The notes beneath the pieces are model-generated. The model searched no databases. It was not told where the DNA came from and saw only the letters and a list, made by a program, of their open reading frames with translations. A stretch of DNA of 64,000 nucleotides from Acidobacteriota bacterium (GTDB lineage Bacteria; Acidobacteriota; Terriglobia; UBA7540). The position numbers and the translations under genes were made by a program. This document shows positions 27,559 through 35,290 of the stretch, one piece after another (position 1 is the first letter of the stretch; every line of letters starts with the position of its first letter). Location of the stretch: assembly GCA_004298155.1 (NCBI GenBank), contig SCRD01000024.1:310001-374000 (forward strand), read 5' to 3'.

Positions 27559-28527
27559 TTAAAACAGCCATCGAAAACCGAGCAGAAACCGCGAATCTGG
27601 CCGTGGCTGGATTCCATTCAAATCCTTCGCCACCGGGATCGGCGCCGAAAACTCGACGAGAAACTCCCGGTTCACAAAATATTGAATGCCCGGCGAAACG
27701 TAGAGTGTCGTCCCCCCGCTGTTGGGAACATCACCGCTCCCGCGTACGAACGCATGAGCCTGGGATGTACCGTTGAGTTCAACCATGGCAAAAGCGCCAT
27801 TCCGGAAAACGCGATCAAAAGTCCGCCGCAACCAGCTAGCGTTCGCCGGCGTCTGCTCCCGTGGAATGATGAAGTAAGCCGGCGCCACGTCATAGCTGGC
27901 TGAGTTTCCCTGCGATATTCCCACTTCATTTTCACTGGCTACCATATATTCAAAATCAGCGATCAACGAGTACCTGAGCTTTGACATTTTTTGAAACACT
28001 AGCCCTCCCGTATACGCGAAAGCATCGGTTGAAAATCGCTCCGCTCCGGTTGGGGCTTGAACACCAAAAAGCCCCGAGAGCCGCGTCAGGCCCCCGGGCG
28101 CATTCCGGCTGTACAGGCCGTCGTACTGAATAATGAATTGCGAATCTCCCAAGCCATTCAAATCCGTCCGCATGCTTTGACTTCCCGTGTGAGTCGTATT
28201 GTCCACCGTGACGTAAGGCTGGACAGCAATCACCTGCCACTTGGGGGCGAAGGCGTAAACGAACGCCAGCGGCGTAATGTACTGGGAAATACCCACCGTC
28301 CTGCCATCCGGCGTTCGCAGCGTCAGATGGCGGGCCTCAACAAAGGAACGAATCAGGCTCGCCCGATTGAAGAGTGTACGGCCGCCGGGCGCAATGATCG
28401 CCTGCGCACGCAAGGGGAGAGGCGCCAGAACAACTAAGGTCAGAAGGGACAATGCGAAGAGCAAGCTCCGCTTTAGTTGCCCTCGGTGGAGCGCACTTCG
28501 TGGAGTTTCAATCAGTTTTAGCGCCAC
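27559..28527 (-). CDS. Outer-membrane beta-barrel protein (MetA-pathway-type transporter-like)
   Basis: The frame is open to 28635, but I prefer GTG 28527: GGAAGG precedes it and it lies 4 nt after the stop of the CU membrane-protein gene. This gives 322 residues with a signal peptide ending PLRAQA. The mature part alternates hydrophobic strands (FVYAFAPKWQVIAVQPYVTV, SQFIIQYDGLYSRN, RYSLIADFEYMVAS) and ends RFLLGFRWLF with a terminal Phe, as in the phenol-degradation MetA-type outer-membrane family. It may provide outer-membrane passage for the metal handled by this operon; direction and substrate are unknown. Confidence 0.78.
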   Translation of the reverse strand: MALKLIETPRSALHRGQLKRSLLFALSLLTLVVLAPLPLRAQAIIAPGGRTLFNRASLIRSFVEARHLTLRTPDGRTVGISQYITPLAFVYAFAPKWQVIAVQPYVTVDNTTHTGSQSMRTDLNGLGDSQFIIQYDGLYSRNAPGGLTRLSGLFGVQAPTGAERFSTDAFAYTGGLVFQKMSKLRYSLIADFEYMVASENEVGISQGNSASYDVAPAYFIIPREQTPANASWLRRTFDRVFRNGAFAMVELNGTSQAHAFVRGSGDVPNSGGTTLYVSPGIQYFVNREFLVEFSAPIPVAKDLNGIQPRPDSRFLLGFRWLF

Positions 28528-28531
28528 CAAA

Positions 28532-28804
28532 TTACAACCCTTCCGTACCATAACGAGACCACCAGTCCCGTATTGATAAGAAGAATCCATTTCGATAGGG
28601 GGCCGCATGATGCCACCAAGCGCGATAATGGGCATAAAGGAGCAGCCCCGCCGAGAACAGAAAGAGGGCCGGCATCAACCAGCCGACGACCCACCGGGCC
28701 GTTGCCGCCCCGCCGACAGAAAGCGTGGACAGCACTGCCGGTAGTATTCAACACCAAGGGAGCGATAACAAAAGAGATCCGAAGCCAATTCTACGGAACT
28801 GCAT
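28532..28804 (-). CDS. MerT-like small membrane protein, probable selenoprotein with Cys-Sec pair
   Basis: ATG 28804 follows GAGGTGAGAG, 42 nt after the upstream MerT-like gene. The frame to TAA 28532 has one TGA at 28748-28750; read as Sec it gives 90 residues with Cys18-Sec19: SLPWC-U-ILPAVLSTLSVGG. The cysteine protein encoded by merTP reads ASLCCILPAAAAALG at the same position, so the TGA replaces the second Cys of the MerT CC motif. Two membrane segments (about 5-27 and 38-58) and a basic, Trp-rich tail follow. Role inferred: inner-membrane passage of Hg(II) or a soft metal received from the UxxU protein. It has fewer membrane segments than classical MerT (three). The alternative, a pseudogene, is disfavoured by the SECIS-like fold and intact operon spacing. 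Confidence 0.85.
28713..28741 (-). promoter_or_regulatory. Candidate SECIS of the CU membrane-protein gene
   Basis: On the minus strand, 6 nt after the UGA, CCGGCAG pairs with CUGUCGG (7 bp including one G-U). An internal bulge (U against UUU) is followed by a 2-3 bp upper stem and an apical loop beginning UG, about 16-17 nt after the UGA. A bulged U below a small G-containing loop resembles the fdhF-type element. It is weaker than the other two candidates. Confidence 0.6.
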
Positions 28805-28846
28805 TTCTGCTCTCACCTCTTTACCGGTTGCCCGGCTTTCGCATGC

Positions 28847-29332
28847 CTAATGGTTGAAATACCCATGGACTTTCATCCATCCGATTCCCCAGAAGTTCAT
28901 GACCAGCGCGAGTCCGTAAAGAGACAAGGAAAGCCAAAGGATCCGGCGATTCCAGCGCGTTGCGGTCGAGCAGGCGCTTTCCCGGCCGCTCGCTGGAATT
29001 TCACAGGCTTCCCCCTGGAGTCTGGTTTGGCGGAAATAGGCGAAGTAAAACCCCAGTGCGAGTAGCGCTCCGCACAGCGGGAAAAGCCAGATGTCATATG
29101 CGCCGAAGTTCTGCCATCCGGGAATCGCAGTAAAAAACGCGAGAACGCTTGTCAGGCTGAGTCCGAGCAGCACCAGCAAAGCGGGAAGAGCGCAGCAAAA
29201 CAGCGTGGCCAGCGCTGTAAAAAGGGTGGCGTACGCCGAGAACATTTCTCTCGCCGAGCTACGCGGAGGCCCAGCCGGGGCGCCTGGCGCCTGTTGTCGG
29301 GATACGTTATCCTCCGTTTGCAGTTGGTTCAT
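28847..29332 (-). CDS. MerT-like mercuric transport membrane protein
   Basis: I chose ATG 29332 because GGAGGT lies just upstream; 161 residues. After a hydrophilic N-terminus of about 25 residues, ALATLFCCALPALLVLLGLS carries the CC motif in the first membrane segment, as in MerT. A second segment precedes the loop RLQGEACEIPASGRESAC, which has the cytoplasmic cysteine pair typical of MerT, then RWNRRILWLSLSLYG starts the last segment. It passes Hg(II) through the inner membrane. It is the second gene of the operon driven from 29582-29613 and precedes the CU protein, so cysteine and selenocysteine versions are made together. Confidence 0.75.
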   Translation of the reverse strand: MNQLQTEDNVSRQQAPGAPAGPPRSSAREMFSAYATLFTALATLFCCALPALLVLLGLSLTSVLAFFTAIPGWQNFGAYDIWLFPLCGALLALGFYFAYFRQTRLQGEACEIPASGRESACSTATRWNRRILWLSLSLYGLALVMNFWGIGWMKVHGYFNH

Positions 29333-29417
29333 ATCCACCTCCGTTCCATGGGGTGCAACCGGGAGATCTGTAGCGGGAAACGCAGGGGCGGTTTGAAGGA
29401 CCGCCCCCGCCCGTTGA

Positions 29418-29561
29418 TTACTTTTTCACCATTTCCTTGCCGCAGCAACAGCGTGGATTCTGGTTGCCACCCTTGCCCGGTGCGGCGCTCTTCGTCACCG
29501 CGACTTCGCAACCGCATTCCGGATCAGGGCAGCGGTAAACTTCACCTTGTTGAAATGCCAT
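29418..29561 (-). CDS. Small cysteine-rich metal-binding protein
   Basis: A 47-residue protein from ATG 29561 with a GGAGG site. Cysteines are arranged C-x4-C-x-C (YRCPDPECGC) and CCC (NPRCCCGKEM), six in all, a zinc-ribbon or metallothionein-like pattern. It is the first gene after the MerR-type promoter and so is probably metal-induced; a cytoplasmic metal buffer is the likely role. Too short for most gene callers. I do not recognise a named family. Confidence 0.7.
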   Translation of the reverse strand: MAFQQGEVYRCPDPECGCEVAVTKSAAPGKGGNQNPRCCCGKEMVKK

Positions 29562-29581
29562 GTTTGCCTCCTTTCAAAACC

Positions 29582-29613
29582 AACTTACACCCTATACTCA
29601 GGCATAGAGTCAA
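29582..29613 (-). promoter_or_regulatory. MerR-type promoter/operator of the selenoprotein mercury operon
   Basis: On the minus strand: -35 TTGACT, a 20-bp spacer, and -10 TAAGTT. The spacer carries the dyad CTAT-n8-ATAG. Over-long spacers of 19-20 bp with a central dyad are the hallmark of MerR-family activated promoters. Transcription would start about 14 nt upstream of the small Cys-rich gene. Confidence 0.72.
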
Positions 29614-29883
29614 CAGGTTTTTATGGAGGCGCTTTGCATCGCGGAGCCCGGACGTCAAAACAGCGGCCAGCATCTTAGGAGCAAGAGCAAGCAGCCCTGA
29701 ACACGAAAGCTATCCGGGAGAGAGGGCATACCAGTCACAGTTGAGGGCAAATGGCATTGAGGCAGGAGGGTTCGATTAAACCGCCCGGAAAAAGCGCTCC
29801 GACGCAACCGCAATTGAAGTGGAGCCTGGATTGAGAACCTGCAATAGCCGGCACGTCCCAGCCGGAGCTGGATCGAAGCCCGG

Positions 29884-30357
29884 TCACAACGGCAGCCGTC
29901 GGCGGTACGCTTTCTCTTGCGGCTGGCGTTTCTGTTTATCCTTCGTCCCGCCATCGCGCATAGTGTTTTCGATTAAGGAGCAGAAAGCGTTTGCGGAAAG
30001 CTGTTGTTGGCCCGACCGCTTCCATTGCCTAATCGCACGACGAAGCTCATCGCGAAACCTGGAGAGTTGCTGGATCTGTCGCTCGACGGCCTCCAAATGT
30101 TGCTCGGCAAGAACGAGCACGCTGCCGCACGGGCACTGGCCCCGTTCCCGCATTCGGAGGATTTCCCGGATTTCCTCGAGCGAGAAACCGAGGCCCTTGG
30201 CATGTCGGATAAAAAGCAGTCGCTTCAAATCTCGTTCGCCATAGACTCGGTAGCCGGACTCCTTGCGGCCCGGCTCGGGAAGAAGGCCTTGGCGCTCATA
30301 GAAGCGGACGGTCTGAACAGAAACGCCGCCCTTCTTTGCTACCTCTCCAATCTGCAT
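29884..30357 (-). CDS. MerR family metal-responsive regulator 1
   Basis: A 157-residue regulator: the winged-helix DNA-binding part is MQIGEVAKKGGVSVQTVRFYERQGLL, followed by the wing (ESGYRVYGERDLKRLLFIRHAKGLGFSLEEI), a long dimerisation helix, and cysteines at 75, 77 (GQCPCG) and 126 (FC). MerR uses Cys82, Cys117 and Cys126 for Hg(II); here the middle ligand is missing and an extra Cys77 is present, so the metal site differs. It lies upstream of the selenoprotein operon and probably controls 29582-29613 and its own promoter. Confidence 0.85.
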   Translation of the reverse strand: MQIGEVAKKGGVSVQTVRFYERQGLLPEPGRKESGYRVYGERDLKRLLFIRHAKGLGFSLEEIREILRMRERGQCPCGSVLVLAEQHLEAVERQIQQLSRFRDELRRAIRQWKRSGQQQLSANAFCSLIENTMRDGGTKDKQKRQPQEKAYRRRLPL

Positions 30358-30364
30358 AGGTCAG

Positions 30365-30396
30365 AAGGTACACCTTGCATGCAAGTATAGAGTCAA
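30365..30396 (-). promoter_or_regulatory. MerR-type promoter/operator upstream of regulator 1
   Basis: On the minus strand: -35 TTGACT, a 20-bp spacer containing the perfect 12-bp palindrome CTTGCATGCAAG (30374-30385), and -10 TACCTT. The -10 ends 8 nt before the regulator's ATG, so the transcript would be leaderless or almost so. The first 10 bases (TTGACTCTAT) are identical to the operon promoter at 29582-29613, supporting a shared regulator. Confidence 0.65.
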
Positions 30397-30479
30397 GAAT
30401 GGTGTTCCGGGTACGCTAAACGGGGAAGATCGCGGATCTTCTTACCTCCGGCGAAGGCCGCTGGGGCGCTCAGACACTC

Positions 30480-30824
30480 TTAGCGTGGCCAATACATCAT
30501 CACTGCGACGCCCAGCAGACAAATCAGCCCCCCGATGAGGTCGAACCGATCGGGTCTGACGCGATCAATGCCCCAGCCCCATATAATCGATAGCACGACG
30601 AAGATCCCTCCATACGCGGCATAAACCCGCCCGAAGTTGGCCGGTTGGTAGGTGGGCACAATGCCATAAAGGAACAGAACCAGACCACCCAATAGTCCGA
30701 TGAGCAAAGGAGCGTCTTTCCGCCACCACTGCCAGACCAGATAGCCTCCTCCAATTTCACATAATCCCGCGATCAGAAATAAGGCTAACGACTCTGCAAG
30801 GTCGAAAGACACTTCTCTCTCCAT
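30480..30824 (-). CDS. YnfA/UPF0060 family small membrane protein
   Basis: A 114-residue protein with four hydrophobic segments; [47 protein letters not shown] and [22 protein letters not shown] are characteristic of YnfA. Length is as usual. It resembles small multidrug/metal exporters but its substrate is undefined. GTG 30812 with its own GGAGAG is an alternative start. It lies between the two mercury modules, in line with both. Confidence 0.85.
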   Translation of the reverse strand: MEREVSFDLAESLALFLIAGLCEIGGGYLVWQWWRKDAPLLIGLLGGLVLFLYGIVPTYQPANFGRVYAAYGGIFVVLSIIWGWGIDRVRPDRFDLIGGLICLLGVAVMMYWPR

Positions 30825-30879
30825 CTCCGAGACGCCTGCCTCTGCTAAGCTCGGCTGTAAACCCCACGCGTGTATGTCA

Positions 30880-31326
30880 TCATGCTGTCTTCAGAGCATC
30901 AACCTTTCTGGTTCCCAGCCATCCCAGCGTCCCACCGTAAATCATGTGCAGGACAAAGGTTGCGACTGCGATTTTGGGAGTGATTGCAACGCCGAAAACT
31001 CCCCAGCCGAGGAACGGCAAGACGATGATCTGCATGATAAGCCACATGATGCCTCCCAAGGCTAACGCGTTCCAAAGCGTCACTCGCTTCGTCACTCGCC
31101 AGAGCACCCAACCCCAGAAACCTCCGTACGCCAGATGGCTTATCACGGCCATGAGCATCAAGAAAGGTTTCGGCAGGCCGGCCCCAAAAATCTTACCGAT
31201 GATTGCGACAGGTATGGGCGCGGGCATCGGAGCCATGCCAGTAACCCGTCCCAGGATCATCACGACCGCCATGACGACGGCGGCTGTAACACCCCATCCA
31301 AATCCCCTAAGAATATCTTTGCTCAT
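30880..31326 (-). CDS. Membrane protein of unknown function
   Basis: A 148-residue protein with a good ribosome site (AAAGGAG) and four hydrophobic segments: about 8-28, 45-66, 78-104 and 110-135. It is rich in Met and Trp ([34 protein letters not shown]). It follows merA by 43 nt and precedes the YnfA gene, so it is likely part of the mer transcription unit. I do not recognise the family. Confidence 0.68.
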   Translation of the reverse strand: MSKDILRGFGWGVTAAVVMAVVMILGRVTGMAPMPAPIPVAIIGKIFGAGLPKPFLMLMAVISHLAYGGFWGWVLWRVTKRVTLWNALALGGIMWLIMQIIVLPFLGWGVFGVAITPKIAVATFVLHMIYGGTLGWLGTRKVDALKTA

Positions 31327-31369
31327 AGTTCTCCTTTCGTTTTCCTCATTTCCCTTCGTCGTGTATAAT

Positions 31370-32800
31370 TCATTCTGCGCAGCAGGAAAGCTTCTCTGGG
31401 TCCTTATGTCTTGAAATCGCAGCGATCTTCAGGGCTTCTGCCATTGTGGGGTAGACGTGCAAGAGGTCGATGAAGTCCTGAATCTTGGCGCGGAAGCGCA
31501 GCGCCATGGCAGCCTCGTGTATGACTTCGCCCGCGTTTGCGCCAACCATGGAGACGCCCAACACCTCTTCGGTTTTGTCGTCAGCCACCATTTTGATGAT
31601 GCCGCGCGTATCGCGTATAGCTCCGGCACGCGGTACCAGCGACATCGGAATCGTGTTGCACCAGCAAGGGTGACCAGTTTTCAAGGCCTGCTCCTCAGTG
31701 AGGCCCACGATCCCGATTTGAGGGTCGGTGAAAATCGCGCGGGGAATGACATGATGATTCACGCGCCGCGGCGAATCCCCGGATAAGGCGTTGTGTGCGG
31801 CAATCCCTCCGTCTTGGCTGCCCACAGGCGTGGCCATCTGACTGTCGGTTTCGAGGCCGATGACATCGCCGGCGGCAAGAATATGCGGGACATTTGTGCG
31901 CAGGTGTTCATCCACTTTGATTTCGCCGTTTGGGCCTCTTTGCACACCAGCGCGCTCAATGGCGATGTGATCCGAGTTTGGGCGACGGCCTGTGGCAACC
32001 AGCAGCTTTTCAGCTCGAAACTCGCGTTCTGAATCACTGACCGAGGCAGTAACTACGGCTTGTCCATTTGTTTGGCGGACCCGCTGTATCGACGCTCGCG
32101 TCACCACGTTGATCCCTTCGGACTCGAATATTTTTCCGATCTCTTGTCCCACTTCGGGCTCGTAGCCACGGGCGAGTAACTGTTCATTGCGCTCCAGAAT
32201 GGTGACTTTACTTCCAAAGCGCCGGAACATCTGCCCCAACTCCAATGCGATGTATCCGCCGCCAATGATAACCAACGATTCTGGCAACTCAGTTAGCTCC
32301 ACCACCTCATCGGCGGTGAGCAGATCGCTGGTGATGTATGGCACCTCATCCAGGCCTTCGATTTCGGGTGTAAGAGGGCGCGAGCCGGTGGCGATAAGGA
32401 CTTTTTCGCCGGTGAGCCGTTTCCCGTCGACCTCTACAGTATGTGCATCGACAAATTGAACGTGCCCTTTTTTTATGCTGATCCGGCCTTCAACCAAGCT
32501 CTCGTACTTTTTCTTTCGATAGCTGTGGATGACTTCATCTTTCTGTTGGACTAGGGCTCGAAAGTCTACGCCCATCTTTGCAGGCGTAAGGCCCGGGTAG
32601 CGAGGATGAGCGGTCTCATAAACGATCCGCGCAGCTTCGATGAGATTCTTGGAAGGAAGGCAGCCGCGATTCGCACAGGTTCCGCCGACGATCCGTGCTT
32701 CAGTCATCACGGCCGTCTTGCCCAACTCTGCTGCGCGTAAGGCCGCCGCAAATGCGGTCGAACCAGACCCTAAGATGAGAAGATCAAATTGTTCTGCCAA
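31370..32800 (-). CDS. merA: Mercuric reductase
   Basis: The frame is open to 32917 but FAD-domain similarity starts at [20 protein letters not shown] therefore prefer the TTG at 32800 behind GGGAG, giving 476 residues. The redox pair is [14 protein letters not shown] (as in MerA GTCVNVGCVPSK), with an NADPH domain ([17 protein letters not shown]), AAGDVIG, and the C-terminal Cys pair KLSCCAE that hands Hg(II) to the active site. It reduces Hg(II) to Hg(0) in the cytoplasm. The N-terminal MerP-like domain of many MerAs is absent; merTP may supply it. TGA stop. Confidence 0.9.
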   Translation of the reverse strand: MAEQFDLLILGSGSTAFAAALRAAELGKTAVMTEARIVGGTCANRGCLPSKNLIEAARIVYETAHPRYPGLTPAKMGVDFRALVQQKDEVIHSYRKKKYESLVEGRISIKKGHVQFVDAHTVEVDGKRLTGEKVLIATGSRPLTPEIEGLDEVPYITSDLLTADEVVELTELPESLVIIGGGYIALELGQMFRRFGSKVTILERNEQLLARGYEPEVGQEIGKIFESEGINVVTRASIQRVRQTNGQAVVTASVSDSEREFRAEKLLVATGRRPNSDHIAIERAGVQRGPNGEIKVDEHLRTNVPHILAAGDVIGLETDSQMATPVGSQDGGIAAHNALSGDSPRRVNHHVIPRAIFTDPQIGIVGLTEEQALKTGHPCWCNTIPMSLVPRAGAIRDTRGIIKMVADDKTEEVLGVSMVGANAGEVIHEAAMALRFRAKIQDFIDLLHVYPTMAEALKIAAISRHKDPEKLSCCAE

Positions 32801-32926
32801 GTGTGTTCTCCCAGTCCGAATTTTCGAGAAGGTACAGCGCTGGATTTGTATAACCAGCGGCCAGATACCACAAGACCTACCGTCACTCTCTACCGAGCCG
32901 ATCTCAAAACGCCGCACCGCGCCGGT

Positions 32927-33301
32927 TTACCTTGAAAGGGTTGGAGCAGATTTTCGACTCAGGAGGACATTGAGCACTCCGGCAAGGACGAGCCCTACGA
33001 TTGCAATATACGCGGCGAGCTTCACTGTGTGGACAAAAATAAAGAAAAAGGTGGCTATGGAGCTGATGCCACCCAGCAATAGCGCCCACGGTTGCCGGTG
33101 AACCCGGTATCCCAAAAACAGGCCGATCAAAGTCACGGCCAGGAAGACGATCATCAAGGGCAGCAAGATCGCGTCTTTGATGAGGAATCCCAGCCCGACG
33201 GCTGCGATGATCGACACTATGGCCGGTAATCCCAAACAGCACGCGGCAGCAACAAATGATCCGACGATACCAACCTTGTCGAGATGGTCTTTCCAGGGCA
33301 C
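32927..33301 (-). CDS. merC: MerC-like mercuric transport membrane protein
   Basis: A GTG start at 33301 behind GGGAGG gives 124 residues with four membrane segments. The first carries the vicinal cysteines FVAAACCLGLPAIVSIIAAVGLGFL, in the MerC position. It resembles the MerC family in length and topology; a MerF/MerT-like label is possible. It would move Hg(II) into the cytoplasm for MerA, encoded just downstream. Confidence 0.72.
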   Translation of the reverse strand: MPWKDHLDKVGIVGSFVAAACCLGLPAIVSIIAAVGLGFLIKDAILLPLMIVFLAVTLIGLFLGYRVHRQPWALLLGGISSIATFFFIFVHTVKLAAYIAIVGLVLAGVLNVLLSRKSAPTLSR

Positions 33302-33373
33302 AACTCACCTCCCGCCTATGGCCAATCTTTGCTGTGGGTGCTAACCCAGGCATTCTACCAAGAGGGTCCAACA

Positions 33374-33484
33374 CTATTTCTTGTCCGCCGCCGCGCAACG
33401 ACTGCAGCAGTACTTCTTTCCATCTTGTATTACCGGCGTGCCTTTGATCTCGGCGCCACACTTGGCACAACGTTCTGCCTTCAT
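33374..33484 (-). CDS. Tiny cysteine-rich (zinc-ribbon-like) protein
   Basis: A 36-residue protein: CAKCGAEIKGTPVIQDGKK then YCCSRCA. Two C-x2-C pairs plus an extra Cys form a minimal zinc-ribbon or treble-clef-like metal site. The AAGGAGG ribosome site lies within the end of the preceding gene and the start codon overlaps that gene's stop (ATGA). Probable metal buffer of the mer operon; no named family assigned. Confidence 0.65.
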   Translation of the reverse strand: MKAERCAKCGAEIKGTPVIQDGKKYCCSRCAAADKK

Positions 33485-33678
33485 GGATTACGACCTCCTT
33501 CGCGGTCGGGACTTGATCCGAATTTCTCCCCGCACTCGGTCTCGGCCAGGTCTTCCGCACACTTCAATTTATTAACCTTCAGTATGTCCACCTTTTTCGA
33601 GCGTGTTCCGCTGACCGGACAGCTCATGACCGCTGGCGCGGCAGCCGGCGGTTGATTCACGGTGCAGCATTCAGCCAT
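33481..33678 (-). CDS. Small cysteine-rich protein, CopZ-metallochaperone-like N-terminus
   Basis: A 65-residue protein from ATG 33678 behind AGGAGG. MAECCTVNQ and SCPVSGTRSKKVDIL resemble the N-terminus of iron-sulphur/CopZ-type metallochaperones, but the second half (KCAEDLAETECGEKF) does not continue that family. Five cysteines in all. The TGA at its end is a true stop: it overlaps the next start codon, and the frame beyond it does not continue a recognisable protein. Confidence 0.62.
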   Translation of the reverse strand: MAECCTVNQPPAAAPAVMSCPVSGTRSKKVDILKVNKLKCAEDLAETECGEKFGSSPDREGGRNP

Positions 33679-33687
33679 TGGTCCTCC

Positions 33688-34314
33688 TCAGTCTTTACCC
33701 TGGCGTGAGGTGACTTCCGCCTTATAGCCATCTTTCTCGATTGCTTTGACGAACGCCTGCGGTGTGACCTCGCGGGGATCGTAGTTAATGGTGGCTTCTT
33801 TCCTCTCGAAGCTGACCTTCGCTGTGCGAGCACCCGCTATCTGCGTCAGGTTCTTTTCGATCAGCGCGGCACAGGCTGTGCAGTCCATGCCTTGAATGGT
33901 TAGCACGGCGCGGGCCGCTGGCGCGTTGACCGGTTCCGCGGCGCTTGGCTCCCGGCCGAACGCGCGCACCAGAGCTCCGGAATAGTACGGAAACCCCGCA
34001 AGAACGATTACAAGACCTGCAACGAGCCATAGCGCTGCGCGGCTTGAACGCACAAACCGAGGCCGTTTGCACACGCTGTCGGAGTCGCATGCTTCGGCAT
34101 GGGGCCGGTACGTGAAGTAGTAGCCTACCCCGAGTAAGACAACCGTCAGCGCAAGCAAATACGGCCGCCAAGCGGCGAAAAACGCCGATGCCGCGAATCC
34201 AGCCACACCCAACGCGGCCGCCGCGGCCGGAAGAATGCAGCAGAGCGATGCTGCCACTGCCGCGCCGATTGCCCCCACCATCGTCCATCGAGACGTATTG
34301 TTTCCCCGGCTCAT
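33688..34314 (-). CDS. merTP: MerT-MerP fusion protein (mercuric ion transport)
   Basis: A 208-residue protein with a GGAGGATT site. The MerT half has three membrane segments, the CC motif ASLCCILPAAAAALG near residue 24, and a loop with further cysteines (CDSDSVC). The C-terminal half, from about residue 137, is an HMA domain (LTIQGMDCTACAALIEKNL, then DPREVTPQAFVKAIEKDGY). It captures Hg(II) and passes it through the inner membrane. It is the first gene of the conventional mer operon and the cysteine reference for the two probable selenoproteins at 28.8 and 27.5 kb. Confidence 0.88.
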   Translation of the reverse strand: MSRGNNTSRWTMVGAIGAAVAASLCCILPAAAAALGVAGFAASAFFAAWRPYLLALTVVLLGVGYYFTYRPHAEACDSDSVCKRPRFVRSSRAALWLVAGLVIVLAGFPYYSGALVRAFGREPSAAEPVNAPAARAVLTIQGMDCTACAALIEKNLTQIAGARTAKVSFERKEATINYDPREVTPQAFVKAIEKDGYKAEVTSRQGKD

Positions 34315-34404
34315 TACGCAATCCTCCCTCCTCCCCCGACATTCCTATATGTGAGTGGCGTTTCTGGCTGAGCTATTACACTCTTGTTCTCGCCTCACCC
34401 GCCC

Positions 34405-34436
34405 ATGCTAAAGCTTCGAGTGCGCTCTAGAGTCAA
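34405..34436 (-). promoter_or_regulatory. MerR-type promoter of the merTP operon
   Basis: On the minus strand: -35 TTGACT, 20-bp spacer (CTAGAGCGCACTCGAAGCTT), -10 TAGCAT. The long spacer marks a MerR-activated promoter. ACTCGA in the spacer is shared with the promoter of regulator 2. The predicted start is about 85 nt upstream of merTP. Confidence 0.62.
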
Positions 34437-34585
34437 GAGTAATTTTTGCTCTCAGCCGGCACTTCCACGTCTCGCTCAGTCATCCCCTAATTGGACTGTT
34501 CGTGCTTTCCGCCAGAGCGGCAATTCAGGGTCGGTCGGCTTCGATGGCTTGAAGGCTTTGCGGAGAGGGGTTCAACCCGGAGGTC

Positions 34586-35017
34586 TTAGCTCGAGCGGCC
34601 TAGCCTCACGAGCACGGGACAGCGTTCCTCACGGCTTCGTGAATGCCGCTTCAACTGCCGCTTGCATTGGGCGAGAACAGCCTTTAGGTCTTTCTCTATG
34701 GCTTCAAGCTCGCGGAGCTTGGCGCTCACGCTCGCGAGCTTCTCTTCGACGAGAGACTTGACGTGAGAGCAGACGCCCATGCGACGGTCTCTTAGAATCA
34801 GCAAATCCCGGATCTCTTTGAGCGAGAAGCCAAGTTCCTGAGCTTTCCGGATGAAGTGGAGTTGCTCGACAATTTCAGGCGAGTAGATGCGGTAGCCGGC
34901 ATTCGTCCGAGCCGCCCCCTGCAGCAGTCCTTCGGCTTCGTAAAATCGGATGGTGTGGACGCTCAAGCCTGTTTGTCTCGAAACCTCGCCAATGAATGCG
35001 CCTTGTATTGTTGCCAT
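34586..35017 (-). CDS. merR: Mercury-type MerR family regulator 2
   Basis: I chose ATG 35017 (AAAGGG site); the frame upstream runs through the promoter. 143 residues: DNA-binding head IGEVSRQTGLSVHTIRFYEAEGLL, then RKAQELGFSLKEIRDLL, a dimer helix, and cysteines at 83 (GVCSHV), 118 (LAQCKRQ) and 133 (EERCPV). These match the Hg(II) ligands Cys82, Cys117 and Cys126 of MerR in order, but the last spacing is longer (14 residues between, against 8). It probably activates the merTP operon and its own promoter. Confidence 0.83.
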   Translation of the reverse strand: MATIQGAFIGEVSRQTGLSVHTIRFYEAEGLLQGAARTNAGYRIYSPEIVEQLHFIRKAQELGFSLKEIRDLLILRDRRMGVCSHVKSLVEEKLASVSAKLRELEAIEKDLKAVLAQCKRQLKRHSRSREERCPVLVRLGRSS

Positions 35018-35041
35018 ACCCTTTCCCTCGCTCACACTGCA

Positions 35042-35073
35042 AGGATACACCCTCGAGTAAACTCAAAGGTCAA
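35042..35073 (-). promoter_or_regulatory. MerR-type promoter of regulator 2
   Basis: On the minus strand: -35 TTGACC, 20-bp spacer with the imperfect dyad CTTTGAG/CTCGAGG, -10 TATCCT. The layout closely resembles that of the ZntR-controlled zntA promoter (20-bp spacer, -10 TATCCT). Predicted start about 18 nt upstream of ATG 35017. Confidence 0.62.
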
Positions 35074-35290
35074 GGCTTACCCTCTATGCCAGGTCCGCTA
35101 GTCCCCTGGAGTTGAGACAATCAGTAAAAGACTTGGATTCGCCTGGACACATCTTTTCCTGTTAAACAACGAATTAATTTCCCCAATAGTCTGTTCGGAA
35201 GTCCCGCAGAGGCGTTGTGGCCGATTCATCGTCGAAGCGAATTTTGGAGCTTTTGTGTGTGCTACCTTGCGTAATCACCAGATGGCTTCC

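Noticed and set aside
26966-28804. Genome-wide reassignment of TGA to a normal amino acid
   Set aside because: Several well-defined genes, such as merA, end at TGA with the expected C-terminus, so TGA is a stop in general.
33481-33483. TGA at the end of the 65-residue Cys-rich gene as a further selenocysteine codon
   Set aside because: The TGA overlaps the next gene's ATG in the common ATGA arrangement, and the frame beyond it shows no Cys-type motif or family sequence.
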